From Eptesicus fuscus (taxonomy: Eukaryota; Chordata; Mammalia; Chiroptera; Vespertilionidae), in the NCBI RefSeq assembly GCF_027574615.1, contig NC_072480.1, forward strand, positions 100,450,001 to 100,514,000: a DNA stretch of 64,000 bases. Direction: 5' to 3'. The notes beneath the pieces were generated by a model. The model was not told the DNA's origin. It worked only from the letters and a program-made list of their open reading frames with translations, and ran no database searches. Below are positions 57,154 to 64,000 of the stretch, one piece after another. Made by a program: the position numbers and the translations under genes. Every line of letters begins with the position of its first letter. Within the stretch, counting starts at the first letter, position 1.

Positions 57154-57201
57154 TAGATTGTGTTTTTAAAATCATATAATGAAGAGTAATGTTATCATAT
57201 A

Positions 57202-57743
57202 CTAGAGGCCTAGTGCACAAAATTCGTGCATGGGGGGGGGGGTGGGCCTTCATCCCAGCCTGCAATCTCTCCAATCTGGGACCCCTCGGGGGATGTCCGA
57301 CTGTCAGTTTAGGCCCAATCCTGGGGACCTGACCTATATCAGCAGTCGGAATCCCTCTCACAATCCAGGACTGCTGGCTCCTAACTGCTCACCTGCCTGC
57401 CTGCCTGATCGCCCCTAACCACCTCTGCCTCCTGGCCTGATCGCCCCTTAACTGCCCCCCCTGCCCGCTGGCCTGGTCACCCCCAAATGACCCTCTGCCG
57501 GCCTGGTCACCCCAACTGCCCCCCTTGCCGGTGTGGTCGCCCCACGCAGCCTGCTGTTCAGTGGTTTGGTCCTCCCTCACTAACCCTCCTGCCGGCCTGG
57601 TTGCCCCATGCAGCCTGCTGTTCAATCATTTGGTTGTCCCTCACTAACCCCCCTGCCGGCCTTGTCGCCCCACGTAGCCTGCTATTCGGTCGTCCGTCCG
57701 GGTGTTTCGGTCATGATGGCCCCTGGCATTTTATATATTAGGT
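57202..57743 (-). mobile_element. HeliBat Helitron, distinct 5' end
   Basis: The left edge holds CTAGAGGCCTAGTGCAC and the hairpin GTGCACAAAATTCGTGCA. The minus-strand 5' end reads CCTAATATATAAAATGCC with the first base mutated. It thus differs from the AATAAAAG type of the other copies. The interior has C-rich repeat units and a G-run at about 57230-57241. Confidence 0.85.
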
Positions 57744-57824
57744 TAACCAGAATACCCTTCTAAATCCCCCACAAATTATTTAGAAGCATTTCACCTACCC
57801 TGTTTTACTGAGAGGACCAGGAGT

Positions 57825-57950
57825 CTAGGCCTCACCTGGGAATATTTTACACCTGCGGCACCTTAGGCTCCATCTTGACCTACAGAGTCATAATCTACAT
57901 TTAACCAAGATTTCCACGTTAATATTTGAAAAGCTCTGCTCTACCCTGAA
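57825..57950. mobile_element. Possible MER5-like hAT fragment
   Basis: Text such as TAGGCCTCACCTGGGAATAT and ATTTGAAAAGCTCTGCTCTA faintly recalls MER5-type elements. Low support. Confidence 0.3.
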
Positions 57951-58540
57951 CACTGACGCTCAACCCTAGTGGTACCCTCTACCTCTCTGTGCACCAGAAT
58001 CAGCAGGCTCCTAAGTGGTAGCCGGTGTCTTCTGCTTCTGCCTGTGACTACAGCCCGTGGGTCCCTGAGTGTGAAGGATGTCTGTGGCAGGGGTTAGTCT
58101 CTTCTCTTTGGGCATGTTGGAGAGCATCCTTTCTCTAAGGGAGGAAGTTGGGAAAGAATCACAGCAATAATGGGGGTGGCAGGGCTGAGCCTAAAATGTC
58201 ACATCAGATGCAGTGATGGAGACTGAGAGGCACCCTCCCTCTCACAGAGACTCTTGCCTCTGCCAGTAGCACCTGACTGGACCTCACTGTCACCTCTTCA
58301 AGCAACATCAGGACACAGAGTTTATAATAGACCCAGAATCACGTTTCTTTTCTCTCTTGCAGATTTTCTTTCATAATTGAACAGATTTTTTATTTTATTT
58401 AATATTTTGAAACACAGGATTTGAGTCCATCTTTGCTTCCCCCATATTCCCTCTCTAATTCCCCAAAGATGACTGCTAGTCCAGCATCACCATCTCTAAT
58501 TAAATCTAATGGCATGATCCCTAATTACAAAGGCTCTTTA
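57951..58540. other. Gene-free unique DNA
   Basis: Moderate GC and no supported frame. Confidence 0.5.
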
Positions 58541-58544
58541 TTTT

Positions 58545-58990
58545 TATTTTGAAATTTATCTTTATTGTTTAAAATATTATAGATGTCCCCTTTATTTCCC
58601 CCATGGACCCCCTCCACCCCACACCCCCCAGGATTTCACTGCATTATTGTCTGCGCCCATGAGTTATGCATTTATGCATATAAGTTATTTGATTGATCTC
58701 TTCCCATCCCCTTCCCTCTGAGATTGGTTAGTCCCGTGGTTGGCAAACTGCGGCTCGCGAGCCACATGCTGCTCTTTGGCCCCTTGAGTGTGGCTCTTCC
58801 ACAAAATATCATGGCCTGGGCGAGTCTATTTTGAAGAAGTGGCGTTAGAAGTTTAAGTTTAAAATATTTGGCTCTCAAAAGAAATTTCAATCGTTGTACT
58901 CTTGATATTTGGCTCTGTTGACTAATGAGTTTGCGGACTACTGGGTTAGTCTGTTCCATGCTTCCATGTCTCAAATACAAAGGCTCTCTA
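58545..58990 (-). mobile_element. Bat L1 3' end, antisense, split by hAT
   Basis: ATCTTTATTGTTTAAAATAT, CCCCCAGGATTTCACTGCAT and CTTCCCTCTGAGATTGG precede the hAT. TGTTCCATGCTTCCATGTCT follows it, continuing the L1 order. Confidence 0.8.
58734..58943 (-). mobile_element. Non-autonomous hAT element
   Basis: 210 bp, starting (CC)GTGGTTGGCAAACTGCGG, with a perfect 8-bp duplication GGTTAGTC at 58726-58733 and 58944-58951. The right end carries substitutions (TTTGCGGACTACTG). Confidence 0.93.
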
Positions 58991-61648
58991 GTTGAACCAG
59001 CAATTCCTCTTTTATCCAGTACTTGTCCTTGGAAGTAAACCATTCTTTCCTAATACCTGAGGCACAGAAATTTCTCATCACACTAGATAATGGAAAACCT
59101 TGCCTTATACACAATAAAATAAAACAAACAAAAAAGCACTACCTTCTGGGGATTCTAAGATACTTTCCCCTGCCCGCTTTGTTACAAGGGGGAAAGGGCA
59201 TGAGAGGGAAGAGACTGTCATCATAGCGAGTAATGTCCCCACGTGATCCTTGTGAAAAAGATAGGAGGAAAGTGATTTGTATCTGGGCAGTCTGCTAAAG
59301 AGGCAAATATAAGAGGATGTGGAGGAGCTAGGGGTGGGTGCTGTCTGCCAAGTGGAGTCTCTTGATTGATTTGGGACTGGACCAGAAACAAGGATTTCTG
59401 ACTCTCCATCGAATATTTTTTTTGAAGTTTAAGTTTAATGTCCTTTAGATCAACTTCATTATCAACTTGAAATCTCTTGATCATCCTCAATAGCAACTGA
59501 GTAGGAATGAAGGAAAACAACAGAAAATGAAAATATTATTCATTGTTTTCATTTTCTAAATTGATTTGAAAAGTAAAAAAGCTTTCCACTGTTTCTGTGT
59601 TTTGTTTACATTGGTCTTTTTATTTTTGCTTTTGTTTTACTTTGGCACTTTAGAGCTCTCCTATTAAAAACCTTAAAAATAATGAGTGTAGCCATACTTC
59701 TAAGTAATCGCTTAACTCAGATTTTACTCAACATGTATATGCATTGGCAGTTCACAGCTGTTAGTCAAGCAAGGCTCACGCACGGTGCTTGCTGACTGCA
59801 AAACACACAGTGCGTGTCTGACTACACATTTGGCCACACAGTTGTTCAGACTGGGCCAGCGGACACTCGTGGTCATCGAGAATCGTGCTATCAAGCCCCT
59901 GAAATGCAGATGATTAAACTGCCCTACCACAACTGTCATCCTCCATTATGAACAAATATAAAGGGGAAAGGGCCTAGACTTGGAAGAGTTTTATGTTCCT
60001 ACTGTTGAAAATTTAGAGGCATTATAGAGCTTCAGAGAATTAAACGTAAGAATCAAATTATTTACCAGAATATAGTTGCCATTTCTAGCCCCCTCCACGT
60101 TCCATAGCCCACCTGGGCTCCAGCATCCCCGAACTGACCCCGCCATCTGCCAGTGACTAACCATTGAGGTACTGCTTCTGTAGAGATACATGTACTTTTT
60201 TAGAATCTGCTCTGTTCTACCAAGTCAATCCCTATTTCTGCTTGGGCTAATGCCATATGTGTCACATACACTAAAGGACCTAGTAGGAAATCCAGCCATG
60301 TTCAAGAGGGTTTCACCTTTGTGGGGCACATAACTACTTTGCCAGAGCATTGAGAGTCTCCCATTCACGCACCAGGTCCTTCCCCATGTGCATGAGTCTG
60401 TTTGTCCTTGGAATACAGTTTTATCCTTCCGTAGACATGGCCCATAATTCAGGAGAGAGCTGGGAATAGAAACTACTCCTCCCCATTCCCAGCAGGGGAT
60501 TCTTGCCACTAGATTATATGGACTCCGTACACACATTAGCCATTTCCCTTGTTCACTGAAACAGATCTGGATTTTTTATTGAGTTTGACATTTTTGAAAT
60601 TTAACTACAATAGCTTACCCTATAAACAGGAAGTGACTGTAAAACAGATGTTCTTATTGAGAGAACAGGTTAGCAAAAGAGCAAAACACTAAATTTGTCC
60701 TTGCTGTAATTGTGTCATTTAAACCAAGAGGAAAAAGTCAGAGTCCCAAGACTGAAGAAACCCTGATAGGAAAATTATGCCATCATTCAGTGTTATAAGA
60801 TGTCACCTGAAGAAAGAATGCGATTTAAGGTTCGATACTGTTCCTGGGTGATATGAATGCCAATTTCCAAAATCTGGGTATACAATTACTGAACCAAAAT
60901 CTTCCAACATGTATGGGAGTGAAGATTTGTTGATAATTTTTACTGAATTAGAGAAAACAGTCATCTTTAAATGCTGGAAACCAATGACTATGTTTTTAAT
61001 TTTTTTTTTGAAAATTCTGTGCCTTCATTAATCAAGCTTTTGTCTATGAAATTCAAGCAAATTATTTTTTAGTTAAAAAAAGAAGTTAGCATGAAGGCAA
61101 TCAATTATAAAATAAAAAAGTTATCAACTTATCATAATGTGTGCGTTGAGTGGATTTTAGAACTATTGGAAATTGCTTGCATGATTTTTAAAAGGATAAA
61201 GTGAGTATTTTCAAGCACTCTATCTTAAGATAATTTTAATGACTACCCTGTTAGGTCTTCTCTAAGGCAAGTATACTCATCCGCAGCTCCTCAGAAAGAA
61301 GGGGATGGTATTTGTGTGTAGTGGATAATTCACCTGGTCAACTCATCACAGCTGATATGATTATGATGGAAAATTTAATCCAAGTTGGGGCAAGGTATTT
61401 AAAATGAACATATTGAGAGATTTAGTCTGGTACATAACAGAGGCCAAATAAAATGTGCAATTTTATTTTTTAAGGTCAGAAGTAAGGGTACCTTTTAAAG
61501 AAGTCATAATGACACATGACTAAGTAGAGGTGAGGTCAGCTAGTGGTAATCTGTTGAGAGAGGACAATGAACCATTGAAGTAGCTTATGAGAGACTACAT
61601 ACCCCCAATGAAGAGAATATAAATGTGGTTCTTGCCTTTAAAAAAAAA
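58991..61648. other. Gene-free unique DNA
   Basis: About 2.7 kb with no supported gene or repeat family. Frames on the minus strand at 59221-59520 and 60225-60536 lack recognisable domains. Confidence 0.5.
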
Positions 61649-61650
61649 AA

Positions 61651-61865
61651 TAGCTCTGGAAGGTTTGGCTGAGTGAATAGAGCTTCAGCCTGTGGACTGA
61701 AGAGTCCTAGGTGTGATTCTGGTCAAGGGCACATGCCCAGGTTGCAGGTTCAATCCCCAGTAGGGGGCATGCAGGAAGCAGCTAATCAATGATTCTCTGT
61801 CATCATTGATGTTTCCATCTCTGTCTCCCTTTTTCTCTGAAATCAATAAAAATATTTTAGAAAAT
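61651..61865 (+). mobile_element. Ves SINE
   Basis: TAGCTCTGGAAGGTTTGGCT head, GTGTGATTCTGGTCAAGGGC, CCCCAGTAGGGGGCATGCAG and GAAATCAATAAAAATATTTT tail. Confidence 0.93.
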
Positions 61866-61909
61866 AAATAAATATGTATATTATATATAATACACACATA
61901 TAACATATA

Positions 61910-62302
61910 TCCTATCTAATAAAATAGTAATATGCAAATTGACCATACCTCCACTACACCCACAAGCCAATCAGGAGTAAGTATGCAAATTAAACCAACC
62001 AAGATGGCTGTAGCCACAGAGAGAGCAGGAGGCTTGGGATTCCCCAGCAATGGAGGAAGCCAAGCTTTCCGCCTGCCCTGGCCTGCCCAGGCCTCCACTC
62101 AAGGCTAAAAAGTTTCAATTATAGAAGATAAATAAATCCCAGATCCAAGGGCCTCCGCTTGGGTCAATGGGGGGCGTGGCTGGCCTGCAAACCACCATAG
62201 GCCCCTCACCTAAGCCACCCCATGCCCCAAGGGAACCCCCACCATGATCCAGGACACCCTTCAGGGCAAACCAGCCAGCCCCTTCCGTGCACTAGGCCTC
62301 TA
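61910..62302 (+). mobile_element. Helitron A of a second head-to-tail pair
   Basis: TCCTATCTAATAAAATAG after A (61909). The interior with CAACCAAGATGGCTGTAGCC, ATGGAGGAAGCCAAGCTT and GAAGATAAATAAATCCC is homologous to the Helitron at 23203. It ends GTGCACTAGGCCTCTA, again without the final G, and abuts the next Helitron. Confidence 0.85.
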
Positions 62303-62928
62303 TCCTATCTAATAAAATAATAATATGCAAATTGACCATCATTCCAACACAAAAGATGGCTGCCCCCATGTGGTCAAAGATGACTGCCCCCATGTGGACA
62401 CAAGATGGCCACCACAAGATGGCCAGCAGGAGAAGGCAGTTGGGAGGGACCAGGCATGCAAGGGAGGGAAGGTGGGGGCAATCAAGCCTACAGGGGAGGG
62501 CAGTTAGAGGTGACCAGGCCAGCAGAGGAGGGAAGTTATAGGCAACCAGGCCTGCAGGGGAGAGGCAGTTGGGGGGGACCCAGGCCTGTAGGGGAGAGCA
62601 GTTAGGGGTGACCAGGCCTGCAGGGGAGGGCAGTTAGGGGCAAACAGGCTGGCAGGGGAGCAGTTAGGCATCAATCAGGCTGGCAGGGGAGTAGTTAGGG
62701 GGTGATCAGGCTGGCAGGCAGAAGTGGTTAGGGGCAATCAGGAAGGCAGGCAGGTGAGCAGTTGGGAGCCAGTAGTCCTGGATTGTGAGAGGGATGTCTG
62801 ACTGCCCGTTTAGGCCTGATCCTAAACGGGCAGTCGGGCATCCCTTGAGGGGTCCCAGATTGGAGAGGGTGCAGGCTGGGCTGAGGGACAGCCCCCCCAT
62901 GCACAAATTTCATGCACTGGGCCTCTAG
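62303..62928 (+). mobile_element. Helitron B of a second head-to-tail pair
   Basis: TCCTATCTAATAAAATAATA start directly after Helitron A, ATGCAAATTGACC, a GGGGAGGGCAGTTAGGGG-type repeat interior, hairpin GCACAAATTTCATGC, and CTAG end before T (62929). Its 5' region differs from that of the element B at 23850. Confidence 0.92.
62440..62720. repeat. ~40-bp minisatellite in Helitron B
   Basis: Units of CAGGGGAGGGCAGTTAGGGG with GACCAGGCCTG variations, related to the array at 46300 in the opposite orientation. Confidence 0.8.
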
Positions 62929-62937
62929 TATGTATAT

Positions 62938-63158
62938 ATAATTGATTTTTATAGAGAGGAAGGGAGAGGGATAGAGAGTTAGGAACACAGGTGACAGAGC
63001 AACATGGATCAGCTGCCTCCTGCACACCCTCTACTGGGGATTGAGCCTGCAACCAAGGTAGATGCCCTTGACCAGGATGGGAGGGTGGGTGGGGGGCCGC
63101 AGGGGGGCGGTTCTTCAGTATGCAGGCTGATGCTCTATCCACTGAGCCAAACAGGTTA
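62938..63158 (-). mobile_element. Ves SINE with G-rich segment
   Basis: GATTTTTATAGAGAGGAAGG start, CCCTCTACTGGGGATTGAGC body and ATCCACTGAGCCAAACAGGT end. Between them, near 63078-63112, a G-rich stretch replaces the usual B-box region. Confidence 0.88.
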
Positions 63159-63159
63159 C

Positions 63160-64000
63160 GGTGTCATTCTTGCCTTTTAAAAATAAACCCCAATGTGATC
63201 TATCTGTACTTAATTTCCAGTTCCTAAATGATGTGGCAACTGCTTATTTCTTTCTTGCCAAAAACATGTAAAAAATAAGAATGCACTGTTACTTAAGCCA
63301 ACTTGACTGGGATAGTGGTCCTTGTATAGTAACTCTAACATTCCAAATATTCTTGAGTCAGCCAAATTCAGATATGTTCAACTGTATTTCTAGAATTTTA
63401 TTTACTTATTTATTTATTTACTTTCAGCCTGCCTCATGACAGAGAATTTAATCTGAACTATTTGAGGCTTTCAATTAATAAGTCTTCTCAGCATATATAA
63501 AGTCATGATAGTCAAGTTCAGAAACTTCATTTTAGGTATTTCCTGCTCTTCTTATTAATATCCCGAAGAGAAGCATGGACCTACCAGGGTATCCTCTGTA
63601 GAAATCTATTTATGGAGTTGGATACATGCAGGGCAGGTGTTAGATGGATCAGAGATCCATCATATTTCTGAATAAGTGGTTCTGGGCTGGCATCAGCCAC
63701 AGATTCTCTCATCACTTTGAGAAGTAAGAAGTCTCATCATGGCCCATGCCAGGGACTCTTTCTAATTTGCTGGGTGCAAACTCTGATTTCCCTAGCGTAT
63801 TTGGCTATATATTGTATCTACTCCGCAGTAGTGATATCATGATGCTTTTTTTTTTTTTCTGATGTGAGACTCCTTGAATCATGGGATGATAAAACAGATT
63901 TCAATTATTTTTAACTTCTAAGTTCAGCGGTAAAGATTAGACTTCTTTTTCAGGCACTTGAGAAACACAGAATTTATAAGGCAAGAGATTATTAGGGGCC
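63160..64000. other. Gene-free DNA to window end
   Basis: AT-rich with a TTTA tract near 63398-63422 and a T-run near 63847-63859. Nothing codable is supported. Confidence 0.55.

Overview
The window looks like repeat-rich, gene-free nuclear DNA from a vespertilionid bat (for example the Myotis/Eptesicus/Pipistrellus group). Two kinds of element point to this. About 13 tRNA-derived Ves SINEs start with a head close to GCCCTGGCCGGTTTGGCTCA and end in AATCAATAAAATAT plus A. About 13 HeliBat-type Helitrons begin TC(C/T)TAT..AATAAAAG, end in a GTGCAcgaatttcGTGCAC-type hairpin plus GGGCCTCTAG, and sit precisely between a host A and T. Five short hAT elements with CAGTGGTCGGCAAAC termini, several TA-flanked mariner-like MITEs, and young and old L1 fragments fit the same host. 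I find no supported protein-coding gene, no functional tRNA/rRNA gene and no CRISPR array. Every long reading frame examined is either a shadow of a tandem repeat or transposon, or short and featureless. This is inference from sequence reading alone.

Layout. 1-10 kb: unique AT-rich DNA with Ves copies, a Helitron 5' end followed by a CpG-rich 61-bp minisatellite (3.1-3.7 kb), an L1 3' end, three complete Helitrons, and a three-level nest (hAT inside Helitron inside mariner-like MITE, 5938-6641). 10.15-16.64 kb: one complete-ended endogenous retrovirus with two 654-bp LTRs identical by eye, a CATA target duplication, a primer-binding site, a polypurine tract, and a heavily broken interior with gag, integrase and env remnants. 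17-31 kb: a hAT element, a long antisense L1 (20.1-21.5 kb), two diverged copies of one LTR-like repeat, a young L1 split by a head-to-tail Helitron pair, a mariner MITE, an antisense Helitron, and a MaLR-like LTR split by a rearranged foldback hAT. 31-42 kb: a Helitron, Ves copies including a SINE-in-SINE nest, Tigger-like fragments, and long unique stretches.

42-46 kb: three LTRs of one family. The first is a solo LTR inserted in a (TATC)n tract. The second carries a 12-copy 40-bp amplification in its U3. The third is oppositely oriented and appears to be interrupted by the second. 46-48.8 kb: an L1 split by a 1.2-kb Helitron with a large minisatellite, then a locus with a perfect 57-bp inverted repeat. 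48.8-64 kb: more Ves copies, Helitrons and L1, including a second head-to-tail Helitron pair at 61.9-62.9 kb with the same junction as the 23-24 kb pair.

There is no operon or pathway here. What the window records is successive transposition, nesting and tandem amplification. The most unusual signals are the young but internally ruined provirus, the recurrent Helitron-Helitron junction, the U3 40-bp array, and the perfect inverted repeat at 48 kb.
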